NCBI RefSeq assembly: GCF_001476815.1
Contig: NZ_LDSL01000144.1
Coordinates: forward strand, 1-39,648
Reading direction: 5' to 3'
Length of the DNA: 39,648 nucleotides
Origin: Pseudacidovorax intermedius
GTDB taxonomy: Bacteria; Pseudomonadota; Gammaproteobacteria; Burkholderiales; Burkholderiaceae_C
The translations under genes and the position numbers were made by a program. Below the pieces are notes generated by a model, which was given only the letters and a program-made list of their open reading frames with translations, had not been told where the DNA came from and made no database searches. This document shows, in pieces, positions 31,322 to 39,648 of this stretch; position 1 is the first letter of the stretch; every line of letters starts with the position of its first letter.

Positions 31322-32080
31322 ATGTACCGTCGAAGACTTCTTCTCGCCTTCATCGCCGCCCTGGGCCCCCTGCTCGCCATGCCGGCCGCGCGCGCGGCCG
31401 ACAAGGAGCTGCTGGTCGCCATCGACGCCGCCTTCGTGCCCTTCGGCTTCAAGCAGGACGGCAAGTACGTCGGCTTCGACGTCGACCTGTGGGATGCCAT
31501 CGCGCGCGAACTGAAGGTCGGCTATCGGTTTCAGGTCATGAACTTCGTCGGCATCATTCCCGCGCTGCAGACGCGCAATGTGGATGTGGCGCTCGCAGGC
31601 ATGAGCATCAAGCCCGAGCGTGCCCGCGTCATCGACTTCTCCGATCCGTACTACGCCAGCGGCACCGCCATCATGGTCCGCTCGGACAACACCACCATCA
31701 AGTCGGCGGAGGACCTCAACGGCCGCGTCGTGGGCGCCAAGACCGGCACCGCCACGGCCGACTGGATCAAGGCCAACCTCAAGCCCAAGGAGCTGCGGCT
31801 GTTCCAGAACATCGACGACGCCTACCTCGACCTGCGCGCGGGCGGCCTGGATGCCGCCATGCACGACACGCCCAATGTCGAGTACTACGTCAAGACCGCC
31901 GGCGACGGCAAGGTCAAGGTCGCGATGGAACGCAAGACCGGCTCGCTCTACGGCATCGGCTTTCCGCAGGGCAGCGAATGGGTGCAGCCGGTGAATGCGG
32001 CCTTGAAGAAGATGCGCGCCGACGGCCGCTATGCCGCCATCTACCGCAAGTGGTTCGGCACCGAGCCGCCCGCCTTTTGA
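31322..32080 (+). CDS. Amino-acid ABC transporter substrate-binding protein (GlnH/FliY type)
   Basis: This 252-aa periplasmic protein has a signal peptide ending near residue 25 ([23 protein letters not shown]). The family-3 solute-binding fold is clear: [29 protein letters not shown], then [42 protein letters not shown] and [10 protein letters not shown]. GlnH-like sequence suggests a polar amino acid. RBS CGGAG precedes ATG 31322. It is followed 34 bp later by a matching permease. Confidence 0.9.
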   Translation: MYRRRLLLAFIAALGPLLAMPAARAADKELLVAIDAAFVPFGFKQDGKYVGFDVDLWDAIARELKVGYRFQVMNFVGIIPALQTRNVDVALAGMSIKPERARVIDFSDPYYASGTAIMVRSDNTTIKSAEDLNGRVVGAKTGTATADWIKANLKPKELRLFQNIDDAYLDLRAGGLDAAMHDTPNVEYYVKTAGDGKVKVAMERKTGSLYGIGFPQGSEWVQPVNAALKKMRADGRYAAIYRKWFGTEPPAF

Positions 32081-32114
32081 ACGGCAGCGCGCACAAGCCG
32101 GGGAGCAACGGGAC

Positions 32115-32771
32115 ATGAACTTCGACTGGTCGGCCGTGGCCGATGCCCTGCCCAGCCTGCTGCAGGGTGCGCGGCTCACGCTGCTGATCGCCGCCATCGG
32201 CCTGGGCGGCGGCGTGCTGCTGGGCTTTGCCGTGGGCATCGGCCGTGCCTATGGCGGGCGGCTGCTGCGCGCGGTGGCGCTGTGCTACGTGGACCTGATC
32301 CGCGGCACGCCCATGGTGGTGCAGGCCATGTTCCTGTACTTCGCGATGCCCATCATCCTGCACACGCGCATCGAGGCGCTGCATGCGGCCATCATCACCA
32401 TCGCGCTCAACTCCGGCGCCTATCTCTCGGAGGTGGTGCGCAGCGCCTTCCTGTCCATCCAGCCGGGCCTGCGCAACGCGGGCCTGGCGCTGGGCATGCC
32501 CTTCCACCGGGTCGTCATCCACATCATCGGGCCGCTGGCCTTCCGGCGGCTCATCGCGCCGCTGGGCAACCAGTGCATGACCAGCCTGAAGGACACCTCC
32601 ATCTTCATCGTCATCGGCGTTGGCGAACTCACGCGTCAGGGGCAGGAGGTGATTGCCGGCAACTTCCGCTCGGTCGAGGTCTGGGCCTCGGTGGCGGTGT
32701 TCTACCTGATCATGACGGGCTGCATCGCGCTGGCGCTGCGCGTCATCGAGCGGCGGATGAAGATCCTTTGA
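32115..32771 (+). CDS. Amino-acid ABC transporter permease (GlnP/HisM type)
   Basis: This 218-aa inner-membrane permease has about five helices. The EAA loop ATPase-docking motif is LGMPFHRVVIHIIGPLAFRRLIAPLGNQ, and the HisM-type RGTPMVVQAMFLYF appears early. It would pair with the binding protein upstream. No polar-amino-acid ATPase follows; a convergent LysR gene overlaps its last 29 bases. The ATP-binding subunit must therefore be encoded elsewhere or shared. Confidence 0.9.
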   Translation: MNFDWSAVADALPSLLQGARLTLLIAAIGLGGGVLLGFAVGIGRAYGGRLLRAVALCYVDLIRGTPMVVQAMFLYFAMPIILHTRIEALHAAIITIALNSGAYLSEVVRSAFLSIQPGLRNAGLALGMPFHRVVIHIIGPLAFRRLIAPLGNQCMTSLKDTSIFIVIGVGELTRQGQEVIAGNFRSVEVWASVAVFYLIMTGCIALALRVIERRMKIL

Positions 32772-33681
32772 GCGGGCGTGCGGCGGCGTCGGGCGCCTGC
32801 CGCGCGTTGCCGGCCGCATAGGCCTCCTCGATCAGGCGCAGCAGCTCCAGCACCGCCGGTGCGGCCGTGCGCGTGGTGCGTCGTGCCATGCCGATGTCGC
32901 GGAAGAAGGTGTGCTCGCCCAGCGGCAGCGCGACCACGCCGCGTGGCCAGGCCCGGCGGCCGAAGGCCTCCGGCACCAGCGCGACGCCCACGCCGCACGC
33001 GACCATCTGGGCCATGGCGTCCAGCTCGTCGATCTCCACGCTGTCCTGCACCTGGAACTGCGCCTCGCGCAGGAAGCGCTCCACGAGCCTGCCGCCGAAG
33101 GAGGTGCGGTCGTAGCGGATGAAGGGCTGGCCGGCCAGCAGCGCGCGCCAGTCGTGCGGCCGGGGCAGCGCCGCGGGAACCAGCAGCCGGAAGGGCTCGT
33201 GCGACAGCGGCGTCCAGCCCAGGTCCGCCTGCAGCGCGAAGCCGGGGCGGATCATGATGGCCGCATCCACCTCGCCGGCATCCACCTGGTTGAGCAGGTG
33301 GAAGGACACGCCCGGCACCACCCGCACGTGCACGTCGGGATGCAGTGCGCGAAAGCGCGCGAGCACCGCGGGCAGCACGATGGCCTGCGCCGACGCGATG
33401 GCGCCCAACACCACGCGCCCGCCCAGCGGCCGGCGCCGCCGCTGCGCCGCCATTTCGTCGAACAGGCGGACCACCTCGCGCGCCTGCGCCAGCGCGTTCA
33501 GGCCCTCGGCATTGAGCTGCGCGGTGCGGCCGGCGCGGGCAAACAGCGCATGGCCCAACTGCTCCTCCAGCCGCTGCACCTGGGCGCTCACCGCCGCCTG
33601 CGTCAGGCCGATGCGCTGGCCGGCGCGGGCAAAGGTGCCGGCCTCGGCGATGGCGATGAAGGTCTTGAGTTCGCGGATCAT
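32743..33681 (-). CDS. LysR family transcriptional regulator
   Basis: This 312-aa protein has the classic N-terminal HTH ([32 protein letters not shown]) and an effector domain from about residue 90 ([23 protein letters not shown]). Its 3' end overlaps the convergent permease gene by 29 bp. Its start is directly next to a perfect 11-3-11 palindrome and it is divergent from a VOC-superfamily gene, so regulation of that gene and of itself is likely. Confidence 0.88.
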   Translation of the reverse strand: MIRELKTFIAIAEAGTFARAGQRIGLTQAAVSAQVQRLEEQLGHALFARAGRTAQLNAEGLNALAQAREVVRLFDEMAAQRRRRPLGGRVVLGAIASAQAIVLPAVLARFRALHPDVHVRVVPGVSFHLLNQVDAGEVDAAIMIRPGFALQADLGWTPLSHEPFRLLVPAALPRPHDWRALLAGQPFIRYDRTSFGGRLVERFLREAQFQVQDSVEIDELDAMAQMVACGVGVALVPEAFGRRAWPRGVVALPLGEHTFFRDIGMARRTTRTAAPAVLELLRLIEEAYAAGNARQAPDAAARPLKGSSSAAR

Positions 33682-33706
33682 GACTGATCGATGTTATCGA
33701 TCAGTC
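33682..33706. promoter_or_regulatory. LysR-type operator, perfect 11-3-11 palindrome
   Basis: GACTGATCGAT, a GTT spacer, then ATCGATCAGTC lie immediately upstream of the LysR ATG (33681) in the gap with the VOC gene. The core ATCGATGTTATCGAT fits the T-N11-A LysR box. An AT-rich tract follows (33709-33731) and may hold the promoter. Confidence 0.7.
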
Positions 33707-33784
33707 GAAGAAAAATATATTGATTTTGTTTTTGGCGGGGCATTCCTAGACTGCTCGCCAGCTTTCAACGACCGCCCCACTGCC

Positions 33785-34228
33785 ATGCTCGACGTGACCA
33801 CCAACCCCACCCTGATGTCCCCCTTCCACCTGGCCTTCCCGGTGGACGACCTGGCCAAGGCGCGCAGCTTCTACGGCGAACTGCTGGGCTGCCCGGAGGG
33901 CCGCAGCTCGGAGGACTGGATCGACTTCAACTTCTACGGCCACCAGATCGTGGCGCACCTGGCGCCCAGCGAATGCGGCGCATCGCAGCGCAACGCCGTG
34001 GACGGCCACGGCGTGCCGGTACGCCACTTCGGCATCGTGCTGCCCATGGCCCAGTGGGAAGACATGGCGGGCCGGCTGCGCGCCGCGGGCGTCGAATTCG
34101 TCATCGAGCCCTACGTGCGCTTCAAGGGCGAGGTCGGCGAGCAGGCCACCATGTTCTTCATGGACCCGGCCGGCAATGCCATGGAAATCAAGGCTTTCAA
34201 GGACATCGCCCGGCTGTTCGCCAAATAA
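33785..34228 (+). CDS. VOC superfamily (glyoxalase/extradiol dioxygenase-like) protein
   Basis: This 147-aa protein has two paired beta-alpha-beta-beta-beta modules: [23 protein letters not shown], and [50 protein letters not shown] closes the second. Metal ligands can be placed at His15, His81 and Glu134. Reactions in the superfamily range from lyases to dioxygenases, and the substrate is not evident. An alternative ATG is at 33815, but it would sit only four residues before His15. It is controlled in all likelihood by the divergent LysR protein. Confidence 0.85.
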   Translation: MLDVTTNPTLMSPFHLAFPVDDLAKARSFYGELLGCPEGRSSEDWIDFNFYGHQIVAHLAPSECGASQRNAVDGHGVPVRHFGIVLPMAQWEDMAGRLRAAGVEFVIEPYVRFKGEVGEQATMFFMDPAGNAMEIKAFKDIARLFAK

Positions 34229-34291
34229 GCGCCGCCGGGCGGCGGTGGCGCAATGGGCGGCCCGCGGCGACGGGCCTGGCGTCACCGGCGC

Positions 34292-34981
34292 CTACCTGCC
34301 GCCGCCCAGCGTCCCGTCGCCCAGCTGCCGCGCATAGACGGCCAGCACGATGCGTTCGGAATGCACCAGGTAGTCGTTCAGCGCCGACGAGGCCCGGGCG
34401 AAGTCGCCGGCTTCGGTCAGCACCAGGATGCTCTGGTTCATGTCCACGTAGGGCGCATGCAGGAATTCCGGGTCGCGCAGCAGCCCGAAGGCCAGCCGCA
34501 GTTCGGCCAGCACCTGCGCGAAGAGCAGGTTCAGCCTTTCGCTGTCGGCCAGCTGGACGATGCCCATGTGGAAGGCCATGTTGGCCGTGCCCACGCCGAG
34601 CCAGTCGCCGGCTTCGCGGGCACGCAGCGCCGCCTCGACGGCCTCGCGCATGCGTTTCTTGGCGGGATGGCGCGGATAGGCCTGGGCCAGCGCCTGGCAT
34701 TCGATCAGGCGCCGCACGCGGTAGATGTCGATGATGGCCGCGATGCTGGGCACCGAGACGAAGACGCCGCGGTTGGGCTCGTGGCGCAGCAGACCGTCCT
34801 TGGTCAGCACGCGGAACACCTCGCGCAACGTGTTGCGCGAGATGCCCAGGTGATCGCTCAGCGCCTGTTCGGACAGCCGCTGGCCCGGCTGGAACTCGCC
34901 GGCGGTGATCTTCTGGCGCAGTTGTTCGGCCACGCGCTCGCTCAGCGGCGGGGCGGGCAGGTCGGCAGTGGAAGCAGTCAT
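34292..34981 (-). CDS. GntR family regulator with FCD effector domain
   Basis: This 229-aa protein starts at the ATG at 34981 (MTASTADLPAPPLSERVAEQLRQKI); the longer frame from 35056 runs into promoter DNA. The winged HTH (about 15-75: GEFQPGQRLSEQALSDHLGISRNTLREVFRVLTKDGLLRHEPNRGVFV) is followed by an all-helical FCD domain (IIDIYRVRRLIECQAL, then NMAFHMGIVQLADSERLNLLF and YVDMNQSILVL, which hold the usual metal/ligand-binding histidine region). It is divergent from the liv operon and is the obvious local regulator. Confidence 0.88.
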   Translation of the reverse strand: MTASTADLPAPPLSERVAEQLRQKITAGEFQPGQRLSEQALSDHLGISRNTLREVFRVLTKDGLLRHEPNRGVFVSVPSIAAIIDIYRVRRLIECQALAQAYPRHPAKKRMREAVEAALRAREAGDWLGVGTANMAFHMGIVQLADSERLNLLFAQVLAELRLAFGLLRDPEFLHAPYVDMNQSILVLTEAGDFARASSALNDYLVHSERIVLAVYARQLGDGTLGGGR

Positions 34982-35092
34982 GGGCGTCTCGTGTGGCCGG
35001 TTTGTAGCAGATAGCCCGACGCCCCCGCCGTGCACCACCGCGGCCTGCCCATGCACCCTGGCAGGGCAAACCCCGAAAAGTCATGCGCCAAT

Positions 35093-35145
35093 ATTGTTCA
35101 ACAATGCACCGTCAGTTGTTGATCCGAACGTTTGGTGTTGTTGAT
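35093..35145. promoter_or_regulatory. Probable GntR operator and direct repeats upstream of liv operon
   Basis: ATTGTTCAACAAT (35093-35105) is a perfect 6-1-6 palindrome of the size bound by FCD-type GntR dimers. GTTGTTGAT occurs at 35115-35123 and 35137-35145, exactly 22 bp apart (about two helical turns), right up to the sigma-54 element. Confidence 0.6.
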
Positions 35146-35148
35146 TCA

Positions 35149-35164
35149 TGGCACAGGTTTTGCA
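35149..35164 (+). promoter_or_regulatory. Sigma-54 (-24/-12) promoter of the liv operon
   Basis: TGGCACAGGTTTTGCA matches the consensus TGGCAC-N5-TTGCA, with GG (35150-35151) and GC (35162-35163) separated by the required 10 bp. It lies 79 bp before the first liv gene and implies dependence on RpoN and an enhancer-binding activator. No clear NtrC palindrome (TGCACY-N5-GGTGCA) was found upstream by eye. Confidence 0.75.
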
Positions 35165-35243
35165 TGATGGACAAGACCAACCATCGCCGCGCTGCGGCAC
35201 CGGCACCCTGATGCCGATCAACCTTTTTTTCGAGGAGTTGCTG

Positions 35244-36491
35244 ATGAACCGCAGAGAAATCCTGATGCAGATGGCCAGCCTGAGCGCCCTGGCGATGAAC
35301 ACCTCGCCCAGCTGGGCCGCCGACGACGACATCGTGGTCGGGGCCATCTACCCGATGAGCGGGCCCAATGCCCAGGTGGGCGTGGATGCGCGCCATGCCA
35401 TCGACACCGCCCTGCAGATCATCAACACGCCCACGCAGGTCGATCTGCCGGGCGCCGCCGGCGCCGGCATCGCCAGCCTGGGCGGTCGCAAGCTGCGCGT
35501 GGTCTATGCCGACCACCAGGCCGACCCGCAGAAGGGCCGCGCCGAGGCCGAGCGCCTGATCACGCAGGAGAAGGCCGTGGCCATCATCGGCTGCTTCCAT
35601 TCGTCGGTGGCCGCCACCGTCGGCACCACCTGCGAGCGCTACGGCGTGCCCTTCGTGTGCGCGGATTCGTCCTCGCCCAGCCTGCACCGCCGCAACCTCA
35701 AGTACTTCTTCCGTCCGGCCGCGCACGACGAGATGTTCTCCGAGGCCATGTTCGACTTCATGGACCTGCAGAAGAAGCAGGGCAAGAAGGTCGAGTCCGT
35801 GGCCCTGTTCTTCGAGGACACCATCTTCGGCACCGATTCCTCCACCGTGCAGCGCAAGCTGGCCGCCGAGCGCGGCTACAAGGTGGCAGCGGACGTCAAG
35901 TTCCGCGCCAATTCGCCCTCGCTGTCGGCCGAGGTGCAGCAGCTCAAGTCCGCCAATGCCGACGTGCTGCTGCCCTCCTGCTACACCACCGACGTCATCC
36001 TGCTGATGAACACCTGCGCGCAGCTGGGCTACAAGCCGCGCAACATCGTGGCGCAGGCCGCCGGCTTCGTCGAGAAGGCGGCGCTGGACGTGGTGGGCGA
36101 CAAGCTGCAGGGCATGATCACCCGCGCCAGCTTCGCGCTGGACACCGCGGGCAAGCGGCCTTCCATCGGCTTCGTCAACACCGCCTTCAAGGCCCGCGCC
36201 GGCCGCGACCTCAACGACGCCAGCTCGCGCCAGTTCATGGCCGCCATCGTGCTGGGCGACGCGTTGCAGCGCGCCGGTTCCACCGACGGCGAGAAGCTGC
36301 GCGCCGCGCTGGCCGCCACCGACATCCCGGGCGACAAGACCATCATGCCGTGGTCGCGCGTCAAGTTCGACGCCAGCGGCCAGAACACCTTCGCCAGCCC
36401 GGTGCTGCAGCAGTTCAAGGGCACGGGCTTCGTCACCATCTTCCCCACGGCGGTGGCCATGGCCCAGCCCGTGTGGCCGATGAACGGCTGA
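35244..36491 (+). CDS. livK: Branched-chain-type ABC transporter substrate-binding protein
   Basis: This is a 415-aa periplasmic family-5 solute-binding protein. The ATG at 35244 has GAGGAG 6 nt upstream. The signal peptide ends near residue 25 (TSPSWA/ADD). The Leu/Ile/Val-binding fold is clear: DIVVGAIYPMSGPNAQVGVDARHAIDTALQIIN, then LRVVYADHQADPQKGRAEAERLI, AIIGCFHSSVAATVGTTCERYGVPFV and VLLPSCYTTDVILLMN. Such proteins bind branched-chain amino acids, but also urea, amides or aromatic acids. The true ligand cannot be read from the sequence. It is the first gene of a five-gene operon. Confidence 0.92.
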   Translation: MNRREILMQMASLSALAMNTSPSWAADDDIVVGAIYPMSGPNAQVGVDARHAIDTALQIINTPTQVDLPGAAGAGIASLGGRKLRVVYADHQADPQKGRAEAERLITQEKAVAIIGCFHSSVAATVGTTCERYGVPFVCADSSSPSLHRRNLKYFFRPAAHDEMFSEAMFDFMDLQKKQGKKVESVALFFEDTIFGTDSSTVQRKLAAERGYKVAADVKFRANSPSLSAEVQQLKSANADVLLPSCYTTDVILLMNTCAQLGYKPRNIVAQAAGFVEKAALDVVGDKLQGMITRASFALDTAGKRPSIGFVNTAFKARAGRDLNDASSRQFMAAIVLGDALQRAGSTDGEKLRAALAATDIPGDKTIMPWSRVKFDASGQNTFASPVLQQFKGTGFVTIFPTAVAMAQPVWPMNG

Positions 36492-36505
36492 GCCGGGAAC
36501 CACGA

Positions 36506-37384
36506 ATGAACGCGCAAGCAATCGCGCAGGTGCTCGCCAGCGGCGTGCTGATGGGGCTCATGTATGCCCTCATCGCCGTCGGCCTGTCGCTCATCTTCGG
36601 GCTGATGGACGTCGTGAACTTCGCCCACGGCGAGTTCCTGATGATGGGCATGTACCTCACCTTCGGCCTGGCCGTGGGCCTGCACCTGGACCCGATCATC
36701 GGCATGCCGCTGGTGGGCGCGGTGCTGTTCATGGCCGGCGTGCTGGTCTACCTGCTGATCGTGCGCCATGCCATGCGGGCCAAGGCCAACGTGGGCATGG
36801 TGCAGATCTTCTCCACCTTCGGCCTGGGCACGCTCATGCAGGGCCTGGCCCAGTACTTCTTCACGCCCGACTACCGCCAGATCAGCGACAGCTGGCTGGC
36901 CAACAAGACGGTGGAGATCGGTGGCGTCTTCCTGCCCCAGCCGCAGATCGCCGGCGCGGTGGTCTCGCTGCTGGTCTTCGGCGGGCTGTACCTGCTGATG
37001 TCGCGCACCGACTTCGGCCGCGCGCTGGAAGCCACGCGCGAGGACCAGGGCGCCGTGGCGCTGGTGGGCATCGACCGCAACCGCGTCTTCGCCCTGGGCT
37101 GGGGCCTGGGCCTGGCGATGGTGGGCGTGGCCGGCGCCATGCTGGCCAACTTCTACTACATCCACCCGCAGGTGGGCGGCGCCTTCAGCGGCATCGCCTA
37201 CGTCGTGGTGGCCCTGGGCGGCTTCGGCAGCGTGTTCGGCGCCCTGGTGGGCGGCGTCATCGTGGGCCTGGTCGAGGCCATGACCACCCTGGTGCTGCCG
37301 GCCTCGCTCAAGACCGTGGGCGTGTATGCCCTGTACCTGCTGGTCGTGCTGCTGCGGCCCAGCGGCCTTTTCGGGAGACTCTGA
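36506..37384 (+). CDS. livH: Branched-chain-type ABC permease, LivH family
   Basis: This 292-aa inner-membrane permease has about eight helices. Family marks are the opening GLMYALIAVGLSLIFGLMDVVNFAHGEFLMMGMY and the docking loop region (FGRALEATREDQGAVALVGIDRNRVFALGWGLG). It starts 14 bp after livK and its stop overlaps the livM start by one base (TGATG), so the genes are coupled. Confidence 0.93.
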   Translation: MNAQAIAQVLASGVLMGLMYALIAVGLSLIFGLMDVVNFAHGEFLMMGMYLTFGLAVGLHLDPIIGMPLVGAVLFMAGVLVYLLIVRHAMRAKANVGMVQIFSTFGLGTLMQGLAQYFFTPDYRQISDSWLANKTVEIGGVFLPQPQIAGAVVSLLVFGGLYLLMSRTDFGRALEATREDQGAVALVGIDRNRVFALGWGLGLAMVGVAGAMLANFYYIHPQVGGAFSGIAYVVVALGGFGSVFGALVGGVIVGLVEAMTTLVLPASLKTVGVYALYLLVVLLRPSGLFGRL

Positions 37385-38418
37385 TGACCGACGCAGCGAT
37401 CGCTGTTCCCGCCGGCCGCGCGCCGGCCTCGGAAGCGCTGCAGGCCCATGCCGCGCAGCGGCGCCGCCAGCTGCTGGTGGGCGCCGTCGCGCTGGTGCTG
37501 ATGGCCGCCGTGCCGCTGCTGGTGGGCGATGCCTACCTGCGCAACATCCTGATCCTCACGCTGATGTACGCCGCGCTCGCGCAGGCCTGGAACATCCTGG
37601 GCGGCTACTGCGGCCAGATCTCGCTGGGCCATGCGCTGTACTTCGGTGCGGGCGCGTACACCACCAGCGTGCTGTTCGTGAACTTCGGGGTGCTGCCCTG
37701 GTTCGGCATGGTGGCCGGCGCGCTGCTCGCCGCCGTCATGGCCCTGCTGCTGGGCTGGCTGTGCTTCCGCCTCAAGGGCCACTACTTCGCCATCGCCACG
37801 CTGGTGATCGCCGAGATCGGCCTGCTGCTGGTGCACAACTGGGACTACGTGGGCGCCGCCATGGGCATCCAGTGGCCGCTCGGCCCTGACAGCTGGGCCA
37901 CGCTGCAGTTCGCGCGCAACAAGGCGCCGTACTTCTACTTCGTGCTCGGCCTGTTCGCGCTGACCTGGCTGATCACCTTCTGGGTCGAAGGCTCGCGCTG
38001 GGGCTACTGGTGGCGCGCCGTCAAGGACAACCCCGAGGCCAGCGAAAGTCTGGGCGTGACGGTGTTCCGCTCCAAGATGGCGGCCGCCGCCCTGTCGGCC
38101 AGCCTGACGGCCATCGGCGGCGGCTTCTACGCGGCCTTTGTCGCCTACATCGACCCGGACAGCGTCATGCACTTCCGCTTCTCGCTGCTGATGGTGCTGC
38201 CGGTGGTGCTCGGCGGCATCGGCACCCTGTGGGGGCCGCTGCTGGGTGCGGTGATCCTGATCCCGCTGACCGAGGCCATCCGCAGCTACATGGGCGGCTC
38301 GGGCACCGGCACCGACCTGATCGTCTACGGCGCACTCGTCATGGGCGTGGCCGTGCTCAAGCCCGAAGGCCTGATCGGCCTCTTCAGCGGCTGGCGCCGC
38401 AAGGCAGGTGCCGCATGA
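37384..38418 (+). CDS. livM: Branched-chain-type ABC permease, LivM family
   Basis: This 344-aa permease partners LivH. About 30 extra N-terminal cytoplasmic residues precede the first helix (LLVGAVALVLMAAVPLLVG). Typical LivM motifs follow: AQAWNILGGYCGQISLGHALYFGAGAYTT, CFRLKGHYFAIATLVIAEIG, the docking loop WWRAVKDNPEASESLGVTVFRSKM, and ALSASLTAIGGGFYAAFVAYIDPD. Its TGA overlaps the livG ATG by 4 nt. Confidence 0.93.
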   Translation: MTDAAIAVPAGRAPASEALQAHAAQRRRQLLVGAVALVLMAAVPLLVGDAYLRNILILTLMYAALAQAWNILGGYCGQISLGHALYFGAGAYTTSVLFVNFGVLPWFGMVAGALLAAVMALLLGWLCFRLKGHYFAIATLVIAEIGLLLVHNWDYVGAAMGIQWPLGPDSWATLQFARNKAPYFYFVLGLFALTWLITFWVEGSRWGYWWRAVKDNPEASESLGVTVFRSKMAAAALSASLTAIGGGFYAAFVAYIDPDSVMHFRFSLLMVLPVVLGGIGTLWGPLLGAVILIPLTEAIRSYMGGSGTGTDLIVYGALVMGVAVLKPEGLIGLFSGWRRKAGAA

Positions 38419-39177
38419 ACGCCGCCAACGATGCTCGCCCGGCCACGATGCCGGCAGCCGACCCGCCCATCCTGCAGCTGACCGACATCTGGCAGCGCTT
38501 CGGCGGCCTGGTGGCCAATGCCGAAGTGACCTTCGACGTGCCCCGCGGCCAGATCCTCGGCCTCATCGGGCCCAACGGCGCGGGCAAGTCCACGCTGTTC
38601 GGCATCATCGCCGGTGCCCGCGCGCCGGTGCAGGGCCAGGTGGTGTTCGAGGGCCGCGACGTCACCCGGCTGGACGCGCCGGCGCGCTGCGCCCTGGGCA
38701 TTGCCCGCACCTACCAGGTGCCGCGCTCCTTCGACAGCATGAGCGTGCTGGACAACGTGATGGTGGGCAGCTTCTCGCGCCACACCCGCGCCGCCGCGGC
38801 GCGCGAAGCGGCGCTGGAGGTGCTGGAGTTCACCGGCCTCATCGGCCGCGCCGGCGCCTCGGCCGGCAACCTCACGCCGCCCGAGAAGCGCCGGCTCGAA
38901 GTGGCCCGTGCCCTGGCCACCGAGCCGCGCCTGCTGCTGCTCGACGAGGTCATGACCGGCCTCACGCCCAGCGAGGCGCGCAAGGGCGTCGAGCTGATCC
39001 GCCGCATCCGCGACCGCGGCATCACCGTCATCATGGTCGAGCACGTGATGGAGATCGTCATGCCCCTGGTGGACCGGGCCATCGTGCTCAACCTCGGCCG
39101 CGTGCTCAGCCAGGGCGCGCCGCAGGAGGTGGTGCGCGATCCGGCCGTCGTGGCCGCCTACCTTGGAGACCGCCATC

Positions 39178-39188
<11 letters not shown>
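38415..39188 (+). CDS. livG: Branched-chain-type ABC ATPase, LivG family
   Basis: This 257-aa ATPase has Walker A GPNGAGKST (about 53-61), Q-loop region ARTYQVPRSFDSMSVLDNV, Walker B LLLLDEVMTGLTP and switch His in MVEHVMEIV. The ABC signature is unusual: where LivG proteins usually read LxYGxQRRLE, this has LTPPEKRRLE (about 151-160), without the glycine. Its 3' end overlaps livF by 11 bp. Confidence 0.92.

Positions 39189-39648
<460 letters not shown>

Noticed and set aside
33720-33748. Sigma-70 promoter (TTGATT, 17 bp, TTCCTA) for the VOC gene
   Set aside because: The -10 match is too poor to list as a feature.
35093-35105. ATTGTTCAACAAT as a fourth parS-like site
   Set aside because: Only one half (GTTCAAC) matches the par palindrome. 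The full symmetric form differs and its location fits a GntR operator better.

Overview
The window is high-GC DNA with the gene style of Burkholderiales, most likely Comamonadaceae (Variovorax, Acidovorax or Hydrogenophaga type). This rests on protein resemblance, on a Burkholderia-type bpeT/llpE/bpeEF-oprC (ceo) efflux locus, and on the density of LysR regulators and ABC uptake operons. At its centre are a Rep_3-type replication initiator facing away from a parA-parB operon. The replicon is therefore probably a megaplasmid, chromid or large plasmid, and its origin lies in this window. No rRNA, tRNA, CRISPR array or complete IS element was seen.

Region 1 (1-5.4 kb) holds the start of a chemotaxis-transducer-like membrane gene, an AraC regulator, a CPA2-type cation/proton antiporter, a DUF421 (YetF-like) membrane gene coupled to a small membrane protein, and a tyrosine recombinase that lacks several catalytic residues. 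A perfect 16-bp inverted repeat lies before that recombinase.

Region 2 (5.4-12.4 kb) lies between two degenerate tyrosine recombinases. It carries a 5'-truncated NRAMP-type transporter, a divergent membrane PQQ glucose dehydrogenase (gcd) whose start codon overlaps an NRAMP start codon, and a DUF4142 periplasmic protein. The second recombinase is a large DUF3701-type integrase that ends before its catalytic tyrosine.

Region 3 (12.4-18.1 kb) is the replication and partition core: a 1.3-kb gene-poor stretch, a terminator, parB and parA (4-nt overlap), a 0.63-kb repeat-rich origin candidate, and rep. Three copies of a perfect palindrome, GTTGAAC-S-GTTCAAC, two of them inside the par coding sequences, are strong candidates for the cognate parS.

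Region 4 (18.1-26.8 kb) is an RND multidrug efflux locus: a LysR regulator divergent from a lipase-like gene, then membrane-fusion protein, RND pump and outer-membrane factor. The lipase-like protein has lost its nucleophile serine and probably its histidine.

Region 5 (26.8-34.3 kb) has a YkgJ-type cysteine-cluster protein, a close hipBA relative with a readable promoter and operator, a LysR regulator divergent from a SelA-like PLP enzyme, an amino-acid ABC binding protein and permease without an adjacent ATPase, and a LysR/VOC divergent pair separated by a perfect 11-3-11 palindrome.

Region 6 (34.3 kb to the end) is a GntR/FCD regulator divergent from a livKHMGF branched-chain-type ABC operon. 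That operon is preceded by a near-consensus sigma-54 promoter, which points to control by an activator and possibly by nitrogen status. The last gene, livF, runs off the window.
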